In this document: positions 13,801 through 27,100 of the stretch, one piece after another
Numbering within the stretch: the stretch's first letter is position 1
How the letters are laid out: each line of letters opens with the position of its first letter
NCBI RefSeq assembly: GCF_000189635.1
Contig: NW_002476011.1
Location: forward strand, 62,001-126,000
Direction of reading: 5' to 3'
DNA length: 64,000 bases
Origin: Tetrahymena thermophila SB210
Taxonomy: Eukaryota; Ciliophora; Oligohymenophorea; Hymenostomatida; Tetrahymenidae
Translations under genes and position numbers: made by a program
The notes under the pieces: model-generated
What the model was told of the DNA's origin: nothing
Databases searched by the model: none
The model's input: only the letters and a program-made list of their open reading frames with translations

Positions 13801-16314
13801 CATGTTATAAACCCATCAACATAGACTTGTATAGATACTCAACTATCTCCTTATTGTTAATAGATTGATGAAATTTAATCTTCACTAATTTGTACTAAAT
13901 GTTTGTATCCTGGCTAAGATCCTGCTAAAAACTGTTAATGCGAAGATGGTTATTTTTTTAATGTATTTTTTTGATTATTAATTATTTATCTGTTTATTTT
14001 AGTTTTGTTGTTTTAATAATTAGTTATACTTATTCTAGATATTATTATATTAACTTATTGATTATTTTAGAATTAGGATTTAGCTTGCTAAAACTGTAGT
14101 CCAAGATGTAAAACTTGTGTTAATTCACATGACAATTGCTTGATTTGTAATAGTATTGATTAATCACCACCAAAATGTGAATGTAATTAATCTAATTACT
14201 TTTTAGATAAAAGTAATTCATGCACAGCTTGTTCATCAAAATGCAGTGCTTGTGAATAAAGTTCTGAACTCTGCTTAGCATGTTCTAACAATAGGGCTCA
14301 CCCTCCAACATGTGACTGTATCGAAAATCATGTTGAAATAAATAATTATTGCTAATTATAGACTTGCGATTTAAAATGTTTAACATGTGAATCATCAAAA
14401 TCTAACTGTATTAAATGTAAGGAAGGAAGAGAAAATCCTCCTGCATGTAATTGCATGACTAATTTTGTTGAAAATTCAGATGGAACTTGTTCTTTGTGCA
14501 ATTTTGGAAACTACTTTGATAAAGGTATAAAGAACTGCTTATCATGCTCAATTCAGTGTTTAGGATGCATAGATTAAGCATCTAATTGTTTGGCATGTTA
14601 AAGCAATCTAATTTAAACAAACAACGAATGTAGCTGTTAAACTGGTAAATCTTTTGCTAAAATTAAAAACGAAGTATTATGCTTAAAGAATATGGATGTA
14701 AGATTAACAGTTATTTTATAATCTAACAGATATATTTTACAATTTAAATTTGATGAAGATATATAATAAATAGATAACAAATACTTAAATAATATTGAAA
14801 GTTTAATTAAAATAACATTTTCAGAAATACCTATGGATGCCTACAAAATAGGAAATCCGATAATTAAAAATAATATTTTAAGTGTTTAACTGATAGTCAA
14901 TTAAAGTTTTTCTACAAAATAAGGATGGGTCTTATTTTTAGATAATACTTAATTTATAAGTGTTTCTGAATAATATGTTCTAAATAGGATTTACACAGTT
15001 AATCTAATCAATTTTCAAATAGGTCCATTAATTTTCGATAGAAATACTTTGGATGCTGGTCAATTAGATCAAATAAACGATTACTACAAGAACTCAAATT
15101 AAGATATATTTAACATAATTAAATAATTTTAAATAATATTGTATATCCTAAATTCAGCTCAGCCAACTGCATTGTATATATTATTAGATGCTAAATTCCC
15201 ACCAAATCTCTATAAATTCTATCAAGTTGTTGGATTAATAATATACCCAGATGTTGTAGATTACTAAACTTCAAATTTCAAATAGGATTTTAAATTATTT
15301 TAGTTCAATTTGAATTAATCAGAAGTTTATCCATCAGACAGAATTACATATAAAAGGTTAGGATTATGTAACACTTTTCTAGTAAATACTTAAGGAATAA
15401 TAATAAAGTACTTAGTTTTTTCAGTAATTTAATTGATAATTAAGGTGCTGATATATAAATAAAAATTTATTAATAATTCATAATTCTAAAAAAAGTTATA
15501 TTCAATAAATTAAAAAGTAAAGTAAATAGTAAATAGTGAAAATGATACAAATTTGCTTATGATAGTGTAAAGTATATTAGTATAATTCACAATATTTGAG
15601 TAAGATATATGGGCTATTAGGTAAGGCTATTATTTAGCAATTATATTTTCTTTTTTATTCATAGTGTCATTCTACTACAATTTTTAAGAAGTAAATACAA
15701 AATAAAACTTTAGTGAAGAAGACTATTCTTTTCAATACACCGAAAGGCTATCAGACTAAACTAATAAATATTCGAGAAACTACTTTATTGTACAGCTTTT
15801 AAAGAAATACTTTGTCTTATTGAATATTTTCTGCTTCCAACGATTTCCTTATTTTGTCTGTGTATTAAATGGAATTATTTTTCTTCTTTCTTCTTTATAA
15901 ACAGCTTTTATGAAACCATACAAATTTATTTTAAGCAGAATAATTAAAATAAATGGAGAATTTATTCAATCTATTAGTTGGTTTCTTCATATACCAATCT
16001 TGGTTATCGAAAATAAAATGACTTAGCAAACATTAATAGATTCTAACTAAATAAATAAATATCTAAATCTCGGTTTTGTAGTGATCATTTTACTTATCAT
16101 ATTTAATGGATTATTTTTTATTGAAAAATTATTTTCATTATATCTTACAATAAAATAAACTCTAGCTAAAAAACCTTAAACACAATATCAAAGCTTTACT
16201 GAAATCAATAAAACTATAATGGTCTCTTAAAATATAACTTTTTAAGAAAAATAAATAAGTAAATAGATGAAATTTAGAAATAAAAATTAAATTATTTAAA
16301 ATAAAAATAAATGA
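10846..16314 (+). CDS. Array copy 3: giant Cys-rich multipass membrane protein
   Basis: Complete copy, about 1,786 aa: exon 1 10846-13962 (1,039 codons), intron 13963-14070, exon 2 14071-16314 (748 codons; a second acceptor 6 nt later is also in frame). The chosen ATG gives MRNNQSRR followed by a hydrophobic signal (IYLTFFISIFLQIL), after which the frame joins the conserved ectodomain. The same module order as copy 2 is visible: a TGWFIMKG lectin-like motif, a YDTFYT motif, a small Cys cluster with CQGCIDGNTC and FDDGYKC, a beta-rich region, the intron, the Cys-rich block, and seven hydrophobic segments. The C-terminal tail is rich in Lys, Asn and Gln. By eye it is most like copy 2, with many conservative changes, so this duplication looks old compared with copies 5 and 6. 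No frame breaks were seen. Confidence 0.85.
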
Positions 16315-17068
16315 TGTGCTTTAATTTCTCATTTAACTTAATCAGATGAAATATAAAAACAAATTCTATATTTTCAATACTATTTAAATAATTTATACAG
16401 CAAATCTTTCATTTCATTCTTATTAAAAAGTACAAACGAAATTGATTAGCTCTTAATTGGTGAAAATATCTTTTAATTACTATAAAAATATTTATAATTT
16501 CTATAAATTTAATTCTTTTATTATCTATAAATATTAAATAATTATTTTTTAAATATTTGGTAATCTAAAAGTGCATTTGAACAGTCTAGAAGGATTAAAT
16601 ATTATTAATTTTTTTAAAAACCTAATGCAACCTTTTAAAATCTTTCATTCGTTTTATAATAAGCATATAAAGTATATATTTACATACCCTCCTTTCCTCC
16701 TCAATTTTAATATTTTAAATAGCAAAGTTTAAAATAAATATTGTTTATGTATTTTTATTTTATTTTAAAGATTTTATTTATTAATAAAATATACTGAAAT
16801 AATTAATTATGTTTAAAATTTAATCATCTAAAAAATTGTATATTGTACGCTAATTTTTTTATTAAAAATGTGTTGGATTGAATTTAAAAAAATGTAAGGA
16901 TAAATAATTCCTAAAATATAAAATTTATAATGAATTTCAAAAGAGAAGTAAGTGTAGTTGTTCTATTTGTTTATTACCAGAAAATTAATATTTCATAAAT
17001 TTAATTAGTAAAACAAACAATCAAAGTAAAAATTTCAATATAAAAGATTAAAGGATAAGGAGATTTAA
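16315..17068. other. Intergenic spacer, array copies 3-4
   Basis: About 0.75 kb, AT-rich. There is a short pyrimidine-rich stretch near 16687-16705 (ccctcctttcctcctc) that is unusual for this background; otherwise nothing recognisable. Confidence 0.55.
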
Positions 17069-20000
17069 ATGAATTTAATTTTTATCACATTTGCCACTTA
17101 ATTTTTTTTGTTAATTGTTGCAATTAACCCTTAAGAGAACCTTGCGAATAATTAATATATGATGATTTATGATGTCTAATATACTATATGCGACCCAAAT
17201 TAATCAACAATTTATCCTTAATTTGTTTTTAATGGGTAAAATATATTCAAAAATTATAACTCCTAAAGAATCAATTCTTTTGCAGTAGTAGGATGGTTTA
17301 TATTGAGAGGATACAACTAATAATAAGATTATAATTTAATAACAGTGACTGAAAAGTCAAATTTAATATTTAAAGCTGATTATAATTAGGGATTATAGTA
17401 GTTTTATTGTTATCTTTTAGGAGGAGCAAAATAAGCATTTACACAAAACGGGAGTCCTATTTTTTAAAATAAAATTTGGTATCTAGCGATATTTAAGATA
17501 GAATACTAAAGCTCATTTGTACGATTTGAATCTTGGATATTATAGAATGGCTAATACGATGGATGGGTGAACACTTAAACAGATAATTATCCTTAACCTT
17601 TTAGAACCTAAGACTTATCAATAAATATTGGAATGAATAGTAATTTAAATTATGCAAGCTGTGTTTTAATAAAATATATGTATATCTTTTGGGATGCTGA
17701 TATTAATGTCTCGAATTTCTTTTAAATGAAGTACGATTTATCTACTTTTGATAATTTTATTGTTTGGTTTTATGATATGTTTTACACTTATTAGAATCCT
17801 GGATATGCGATTTAGGCAATCCCTCCAAATGGAAAGCTTCCTCTTTATTTAAATAATTAACAATCTTCTTTTTACATTCAGGATAATTAGTACTTTCTCA
17901 CTGATTTTTTAAATAATTTGGAGTAAAGAAGTTTTATTTTAACCTTTCATTTCAAAATAAATACAATGAATACTTTTCAAACTATAAGATTAGTAACTTT
18001 TTAGCCTACTTCAAACTATTACGTTGAAATAAATAATAATTAATTAATATTTTCAGGCTAAATAATTTCTGGTGTACAATTTAATTAATGGAATTAGCTA
18101 ACTTTAATTTACAAAACAAATTTTTCTAGTAAATTTTATTTAATAGTCAATGATAATCTTAATGTGCAAATTCCTATAACTACATCTGATTTCTACTAAC
18201 AAGTTTAATTTGGATCATAATCAAATTCAAATGTTTAGATTTATCTTGCATATTTAAGAAGTTATCAAGGCTCTTTTACCACTGATTCAACTTCTTGTTA
18301 TTTGCTGGCTGCTAGATAAGTAAAATCTTGCATAATTTGTAGGTCTTCTTATCTGATGGATTACCAAAATAACTTCAACTGCGTTTTACCTTCTTCTGTA
18401 AACAAAAGTACTTTAATTGATAATGTTAAAGATTGGTTTCCAAAATAATTTTAATGTTATGAAGATATGATACTTGACAATAATACTGGAGCTTGTAAAT
18501 GTAGATTTTAGTATTACAGATAATAAAACTAATGCTTTAAATGTAAAAGTTACTGCAGAGGATGTATAGATGCGGATACTTGTATATAAATGGATAAAAA
18601 CAGATAACCAAATGGAGAATGCTTGATAGGATTATTTGATGATGGATATTCTTGCATTAATCCTTAATTTAGCATAAAAAGCCGAATTAATTTCATAAAA
18701 CCACTCACCCCCTCTGATTTTGGATCTCTTTGTGCAAATGAAGGTAGCTAGCCTAGTTATTTTATTGGGTAGAGGGATCTTCAATTAAGTGTTAATTAAG
18801 GATTTTTCTTTGGGTTTTCATTTTTACTGTATGAACCTAAAAATTATGCTTGTATTGGTTTCTTAAGTAACGGAACTGATGAATTAATTTTAATCTTTTT
18901 TAAAACAATTTCAAGTAATGTATATGCGATATAGTTTTATGCAAACGGAAATTTTTTGAGACAAATATAAGTAAATATTAATTAGGAATAAATTTGGGTA
19001 GGTATTTGGACAGATTTTGTAAACGCTTGCTTTTATGTCCAAAATTATAGTTAATTAATTTCTACTGGATTTGTACCTATCAGCAGCTACTTTGGCACTT
19101 TAAATTTTCAAAATGCTTTTATGTGTGTAGGAAAATGCGTTTCTAGATAATCTTCTGAAGGTTATATATGCGCCTAATATTAGCCGATAGGAATTATTTA
19201 TTAAATTGAAGCACCAATGAATGGTTCTTAAATTTAAAATTTGATAAGCTTATAAACAAGTGTTTTGGGTTAATTTATTCTTACATCTGAACAGGCAAAT
19301 AATCTAATTTCTTAAATCGTAGATATAAATACAGGTTTGGTTCTAATTTTTAATTCTGTTTTGAATTTTGTTAGGTTTAAAGGAATACTATTTACAAATG
19401 GAAATAATGGATAAATTAGTAATCTACCAATTTAAAACTCTTTTGCCACTTTATTTTGCAATATTTTTATAGAATAGATTACTTATTAGGTTCTTCTCTT
19501 TTAAATAAGTTATGATACAAGAAATATTTAGTATAATTTAGTCCCTTTTGGCACTAAGGCTTTTATTAGAATATGTTATTTAAATTAATGTAGAGATACA
19601 AAATATGCTAAGCTTAATCTTAATGAATATAATTTTTTTGGAGTGATTTATAGAAATTTAAGTCTTAATAAATTGTAATTTTGGTAAATTTAATTGGAAG
19701 TAATATGTAATTACTAAACAGAAATAATTTAATTTTAGTTAACTCCTTTTACTTTAACTCCAGCTAATTTTTATATATTTCCATAACTAAGTAGCTATGC
19801 AAACAAAGGGAAATTTATAATATACATTAATAATCTTATCATCCACTAAGGTGATGGTTCATACTACGAAGATAGAAACTAATAAGAAGGTGGATTTCTT
19901 TTTCTAAATGTTTATCAAATGGAATGCATATCTCTCAAACCAGGTTTTACATTTTACTAAAATAAAGTTATCTCAATAAAATAATGTCTTGAATTAACAA

Positions 20001-22630
20001 ACTAAACAGATTATCTTTATGCTGTAGATTAATCTAATTTTCAGTGCACAAATACAAAACTTCCTTCAACCTGTTTAGAATTCAGTATTANNNNNNNNNN
20101 NNNNNNNNNNNNNNNNNNNNNNNNNNNNNNNNNNNNNNNNNNNNNNNNNNNNNNNNNNNNNNNNNNNNNNNNNNNNNNNNNNNNNNNNNNTATCTTTTAA
20201 AAAAAAATTATTAATGTACAAATATTTACTCTGAGTAAACAGTATTTAATTTATATTGAATAAAATACAATTATTATTTATGAAATATAAAAATTTATGT
20301 TGGCTTAACTAAATTTTCAAGAAAGAAATTTTTCCATTATTTTTGCTTAAAAAGTAGAAGATTTTTGAAATAAAACTAATTTTAATTTTAAAATTTTTAA
20401 CATCTTCATTTTTTTATATATTTTAAATTAATATTAGTTATCATCACAATCCTGTTAAAAGTGTAATCCCAGATGCTTAACTTGCTAATTTAATCCTGAA
20501 AATTGCACATCTTGTAAATACAAAGACTAAAATCTTCCAACTTGCGATTGTAATGACTCTAAATATTTTTTAAATCAAAACTTTGAATGTTAGCCATGCT
20601 CATACAAATGCAAAACATGTTAAAATTATTCTAATTATTGCACAAGCTGTAATGAAAATAGATTGCTTCCTTTTTGTGATTGTGATTCTCAATATGAAGA
20701 AATTAATAAATAGTGCTAATAAATTGTATGTGATAAAAAATGCTTAAAATGTGAATTTTCATCATCTAACTGTTTGCTGTGTAATACTGGTAGAATCAAT
20801 CCCCCAGAATGTAATTGCTAAAATAATTACAGACCAAATTTATCAGATGGAACCTGCACAGAATGTCCCTCTGGCTAGTATTATGATTCAAATAGTTAGT
20901 TATGCTAATCTTGCATTTTACCATGCTTAAAATGTGTAAGTAAATCCAATTAGTGCTTAATTTGTTAAGATGGTTTTCAATTAAAGCAAAATTTATGTAC
21001 TTGTCCTAATGGTAATTCTGTAGCGTTACTAAGTAATGGCTAATATGGATGCTTATAAGGCATGGAAGTTAACTTGAATGTGAGTTTATAAAATGGATTT
21101 TATTATCTTAATTTTATCTTTGATTAAAGTATTAAATAATTAGCTGCAATTTATTTATAAGATATCAAAAAATTAATTAATTTAAGTTTTTCTGAAATCC
21201 CAATTGATTGTTTTTCTATTGATGAACCTCTAATATAGGGAAATAAGCTCAGAGTAAAATTAAATATATTGAAAAGCTTTTAAAGTATAAGAGGGTTAAT
21301 TCGTTTCATAGATTGCTCTTAATTTATTAGTGTTTCTGAAAAATATGTTCTTGACATAAAGTATTAAATAAATACTTTAAGTTTTGAAATAGGGCCATTT
21401 CTTTTTCAATACTAAGAAGTATAGAATCCACAGCTAAATCAAATGAAAGACTATTTAGTTTAAAATTCAGCAGCAAAGTAAGTTTTTCAGTAATTCTAGT
21501 TTATACTTTACCTACTAAATACTGCATAGCCAACTGTTCTACCTTTACTGCTAAAAATGCAATTTCCTCCAAACCTTTATTAATTCTATTAAGTAGTAGG
21601 TTTATTGATATATCCCGATGTATCAGATTATTAGTCAAATAATTACAAAGAATCATTTCAGCTTTTTTATTTAGATTTAAATAAATCAGAAGTCTATATA
21701 TCTAATAATGATATTTTCAAAAGAATAGGTTTTAGCAATAGCTGTTTAGTCAATTTGTAAGGGGTATTTTTAAAATACTTTTTTTTACTTTTAATTTTTA
21801 TGATAGCTTCATTTAATTTCAATTATTACAAAAACAATAAGCTAAGATTAAGTATTGGAAAGATTATGGTTTTTTTGTGTTAAAGAATAAATTAAGAAAA
21901 TGAGTCTAACACTCTTTTAATTTTAGTATCTTTTTTAGTCTAATTTGTTAACAATGATTTAACTATTTGGGCTGTTAGATATGGTTTTTATATAGGTTTC
22001 TTATTAATCACTGTTATGGTTTCATCGATAACTTATAATTATTATTAGATTTCATAAAAAAAATAATTAAATGAAGATGATTTTTCTTTTAAGTTAATTG
22101 AAAGGATAAACAATAATGATAAAAATAAATTTCATAGATTATACTTCATCTTATAGTAATTAAAAAAATATTTAATTATTTTAGTATTATTTTTTCTATA
22201 AAATTTCCCTATTACTATATGTGCAATTAACGGAGCTATTTTATTATTATCAGGATATTAGACAATTAGATTTAAGCCTTACAAGTTTTTATTAAGTAGA
22301 AATATCAAGATTATAGGAGAATTTGTATTTTCATCAATATGGTTTTTACATATTTTTATTATAATCATAGAGAAAAAGTTATATGAATAGACTGTTTTTG
22401 ATGAAAAAACAATAGATATGTACATCAAATTAGGATATGTCATAATAGCTTTATTATTGTTTTTTAATATACTTTTTGTAATAGAAATACTACTTCAGTG
22501 CTATCTATTTATAAAAACTAAATTATCAGAAAGATAAAATGGTTCCTCCTCATAATAAAATCTTAATCGTAAGTAGATTCTGGATGAAAATAATTAAATA
22601 AGATTATTAAAAAATAAATTAAAAAAATGA
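17069..22630 (+). CDS. Array copy 4: giant Cys-rich multipass membrane protein (interrupted by an assembly gap)
   Basis: Start ATG 17069 gives a signal peptide (MNLIFITFATQFFLLIVA). Exon 1 is open to the gap edge at 20090. Exon 2 begins at about 20438 after an ATATTAG acceptor and runs 731 codons to TGA at 22628-22630. The end of exon 1 and the splice donor are lost in the N run. Modules match the other copies: GWFILRGY lectin-like motif, second beta-rich module, Cys cluster with CRGCIDADTC and FDDGYSC, beta-rich region, Cys block from about 20453, membrane-proximal domain with PTVLPLLLK-like hydrophobic stretch, and the C-terminal hydrophobic segments. It is the most divergent of the complete-looking copies by eye. 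Function unknown; plasma-membrane location inferred. Confidence 0.8.
20091..20190. other. Assembly gap (100 N)
   Basis: Exactly 100 unknown bases, which looks like a placeholder of fixed size. By comparison with the other copies, it removes the end of exon 1 and the start of the intron of array copy 4, including the conserved stretch before the donor. The true missing length is unknown. Confidence 0.99.
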
Positions 22631-24159
22631 TGAATAATCTAAACTCTAAAATGATTTTTAGTTAAAAGAGAATTAAGAAGTAAATAAGTTAATTATATAT
22701 TACTTATATTGTTTATCTTTATATATATATATAAATAGCTTTATAATAAATAAATTTATTTTTTATAATTTATCATCTATCTTCTATTTATTAATCTTTT
22801 TTTAAATAAATATTTAAAGAAAAAATTTCATATTTTTTTATGTGAGAAATATCCATAAATCAATATGTATGTAGGTCACTATTGTTAGTAATATAATAAT
22901 TACTTAATTTTAAATTTCTTAAAAAATTTATTTAAAGTAATTAATACCTTTGTATGTATAAATAATTCTTAAGCGATACTAAATTTTCTAAAAAATATTA
23001 GTTATATTCTATATATTTTTTAAATTATTGCCTTTTATTAATATTTATTTTTTTATTTTTGCAATCTTTTTTTAATATTATTTTTCATTGAATTTTTTTT
23101 TGTTTCTTCAATTTAATTATTTCTAATTAATTTATTTTTTATAATTTTATAATAATTTATTTATAGATTTTTTTTTTTAAGACAAAAAGAATAATTCTTG
23201 ATCAAAATTTATATTTTTTTAATACAATTAAAAAATTTTTTTTGTTAAGAATGAAAAAAAACATATGATTTATATTTATGGAACCTTGATGCATATTAAT
23301 TCTTTTTTTAAAAAATATTATTTATTTTTTTAATAATAATTATCTTTTATTAAATTTGTAGGGTGCTCTTTAATTTATCTTTATGTACTAAGAAATTATT
23401 AAAAAACAAAATAGGTAATTCTTTATTTTGAAATTAGTTCATTTTGTACTATCTTTATATTAAATTTTTATGAAATAATTATTTTAGCTCTAAAACATAA
23501 AAATTAATTAAAATATTTCAAATAAAAAAATTATTTAAAATTAATGAAAATACAAGAAAGTACAGAAAATTTTCTAAATAAATGAAAAAAATACAATTTC
23601 TTGAAAATTTTAATTAATTTGTAAAAATATTGTAAAGTAATTTATACTATCTAGAGCATTTAATTGAAAATATAAAATTTAAAAAGTATCACATTTTGGG
23701 TATTTACTCAGTAAATATCTAATTTGTATTTTTTAAGTTGTAATTGTATAAAATATGTATATAATCCAAGAAATAGACTAAATCACCAAAATTTACTTAA
23801 TAGATAATTTATTTTATTAAAATAAAAAATTTTAACATACTTAAACGGAAATAAAAACCTATTGGCAATATTTTTAGATTTCAATATTTGCTATTATATT
23901 TTGCTCATTATTTTTATCTAAAAATAAATAAATAAATGAATTTATTGGATGGTTAAAAAGGAAAATTTCTGTTTTTACAAGAAACCAGAAGTTGATTGGC
24001 TATGTTTTATAGAAAGAAAATCAAAAAAGGAAAAACAAATAAATGATTTTTACTTTTAGATTATTTAATCTGAAAAAAAAATTCATTATTAAATAATTGA
24101 TGCGCTAAAAAAGTAGTAAGCAAACAAAAAAATAATAAATAAAAAGCAAAGATAAGAAA
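22631..24159. other. Intergenic spacer, array copies 4-5, with duplicated upstream block
   Basis: About 1.5 kb, extremely AT-rich with long T and A runs and no coding character. From about 23847 it matches the spacer before copy 6 (from about 30020), starting with a shared ggaaataaaaacctattgg block. It is therefore the presumed promoter region, duplicated along with the gene. Confidence 0.6.
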
Positions 24160-27100
24160 ATGAAAGTGATGAGATACATTCTTATATACCTATTTCTTCA
24201 CTCTAAACTATTATAAGTTTCATCAATTAACTTGAGTAGTGGCTAGTCTTAAATTATGAAGAATTTTGCATATACTCCATGCGATCCTATCTATATTTCA
24301 TAGTAAAAGCAATTCATATACTATGGAATTAATTTGCTTCCCATTGATGATTTACCCTACATTACTAGTTTCAGCATTTCAGGATGGTTTCTTTTTAGAT
24401 AAGAATACATTTAAAAGTATGATATCCTAACTGTGTTTGAGAATACTAGCACTTTTTTATTCAAAATTTAATAAAATTTCCTTGTTTAGTAGGTTAGATC
24501 TACTCTTTCAGATTCTTCATAAGTTTTTTCTTAAAGCGTTCCATTTTTTTAATTTTCATTATAAAATTGGTATTTCTGCTAGTTCAATTTAGAATACAAC
24601 TAAGATAAAAGCACGATGTACTTAAAATCTTATATCTATTAATCATAAACAGTATATTTATATTCTTTTCAATAATCTTCAAGAAATAGTTTCTTTTAGA
24701 GCAGTGGTTTAATTTTTAATTTAGGTAATAGCTAAGGAGGAACAAGTATTTCTCCTAGCTGCACTTTTCTAAAGTAAGTATATTTGTATTGGAATGTAAA
24801 CCAGTAAAGTGCATTTTAGCTAAAATATGATTAAGCTTCTATGGACACCTTTATATTTTGGAGCTATGAATTTGCATATACCCAAAAAAATAATAATTAT
24901 TTGATAGAAGACATTCCACCTGGAAATAAGCTTCCGCTATCATTTTAATTAGCTTCTAACTTTTAAATTACAAACAATTAGTTTATCTAAACAGATTATA
25001 TTAATTGCAAAGAATTGAATGGATTTGTTATTTCTTTTCATTTTAAATTAGATGCATCTACTAACTTATCTGGTGGAAATAAGATCTACTTAGTAAAATT
25101 TGTGCAATTAAAAAATATTATGTAAATCTCTGTTGTAAACGGAGCATTAAATTTTTCTGGTGTTAAAGTGCCAAATGTTTAATTTAATCGTTGGAATTAA
25201 CTTACAATAATTTATAAATAATTTGATTATTAAATCAAAGTAATTCTTATAGTGAATGATAATTCATAATTTACGGAATCGTAATATTTATCTTATTAAC
25301 TATTAACACAAATTCAGTTTGGGGATTAATTAAATAACAATGTAATTCTATTTTTAGCTCACTTGAGATATTACAAAGGATTTTATTTTATAGATAACTC
25401 TTCATGTTTTCTATAAGGCTCTAAATCAGATAATTCTTGTATTATTTGTAAAGGTGAATACTTAATTGATTATTAAAATAATTTCACATGCGTAAAACCA
25501 TCAAGCATTAATTATAGTACACTAATAGACAGTGTGAGAGATTGGTATCCTAAATAATTCTAGTGCTAATAAGATATGATACTTGATAGATAAACTGGAA
25601 TATGTAAATGTAGACATTAATTCTATAGAAAAGGAGATTAATGTTACTAATGCAAAAATTATTGCTAAGGCTGTATTGACGCTAATACATGTATATAAAT
25701 GGATCCTAATAGAATGTAAAATGGTGCTTGCAAGGCTGATTATTTTGATGATGGCTATTCCTGCTTACTAGTTAAATTTAACATAGATTCTCTATAAAAT
25801 TTTTATAAAACTTTGTTTATTTAATAAGCTGGAGGAGTTTGTAACTAAAATCCAGACCCATCTACATAAGTAACATATCCTATATTAAGAATAATAACAA
25901 AAGTTGGTTAGCTATTTGCTTTTTAATTTAAAATTATAACACCTGAAGCATATTCGTGCCTTGCTTACTTAGCAGATAACTTAGGTAATGAAGTTTTCAC
26001 AGTAATGTTCAAGACACAGACAGTTACCTCACCTTGGGGAACAACTGGTTCTATTTCATATTACTATGTTGCTTTCTTAGCAAATGGCATTTTTTTGTAA
26101 TAGGTTTTAATAAACAAAGATGATTATACATGGATAGGAATTTATACAACATATGATTATGTTATTTTTTTTATTAATACTAACGGATAATAACTTCAAA
26201 CTCAAGCTTATGACGTAACTAGCCAATTTTCTTCAATAGATTTCAGTTAAAAATTTACTTTATGTGTAGGGTAGTGTAAATCTAAATATTAAACTTCTAC
26301 AACTTTTATATGCGCTGACTTTTAATTTTTTCAAATAATATACATTATACAATACCCAGAAGATATTAGATAGATGTAAAATTTAATAGCTCTTTAAACA
26401 ATTGTAGCCTTTTCATTTACAGTAAATTTTGAAAGCATTAAATTTACTAATTAGTTTAATGATTAAAATACAGGCGCAAAACTTAATATTTCAGCAAATC
26501 CAAATAATACTTTTTTTGATAGGTTTAAAGGAATTCTGTTCTCGCCATAAAATTCAGGATAAATTTCTAATTTGTCTCTTTAAAATAGAATACCAACAAT
26601 TTCAGTAAGTATATTTATACAAGAAATTACTTATCAAGTTTAAATCTTAAAATTGATCTAAGCATCTAATTTATAGTTGGAATATTACATAGTTCCCTAC
26701 GGGACTAGAGCTTTCATAAGAATTTGCTACAATGATTTACAATATTTCTATAATTCAAAGTGTTAAGATACAGTTTACTCAATGCTATTTTTGAATTAAC
26801 CTAATACACTTTAAATCATTTATAGAAATAGAAGTCCTTATTTTAGTGATATATTTATTTAAGAGTTTGAAATAATCTGTAATTACTAAATTGAAATTAT
26901 GACATTCACTAATTCTCGTTTATCTCCTATTATCACAGATACACTTTTCTTATTCTAATAAACTAATGAATAAAATTCTGGAAATTTTCTTATTTACTTA
27001 AATCAAATTGAAATTCATGTAGGAGACGGCTCCTATTATGAAGATATATCTAATTATAAACCGTGCTTTCTATTAAAGAATGTTTATGATATGAAGTGCC

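Noticed and set aside
25583-25771. Short open frames in other phases within array copies 5 and 6 (also 31819-32007)
   Set aside because: They are out-of-frame shadows of conserved ectodomain sequence and are duplicated only because the whole gene is.
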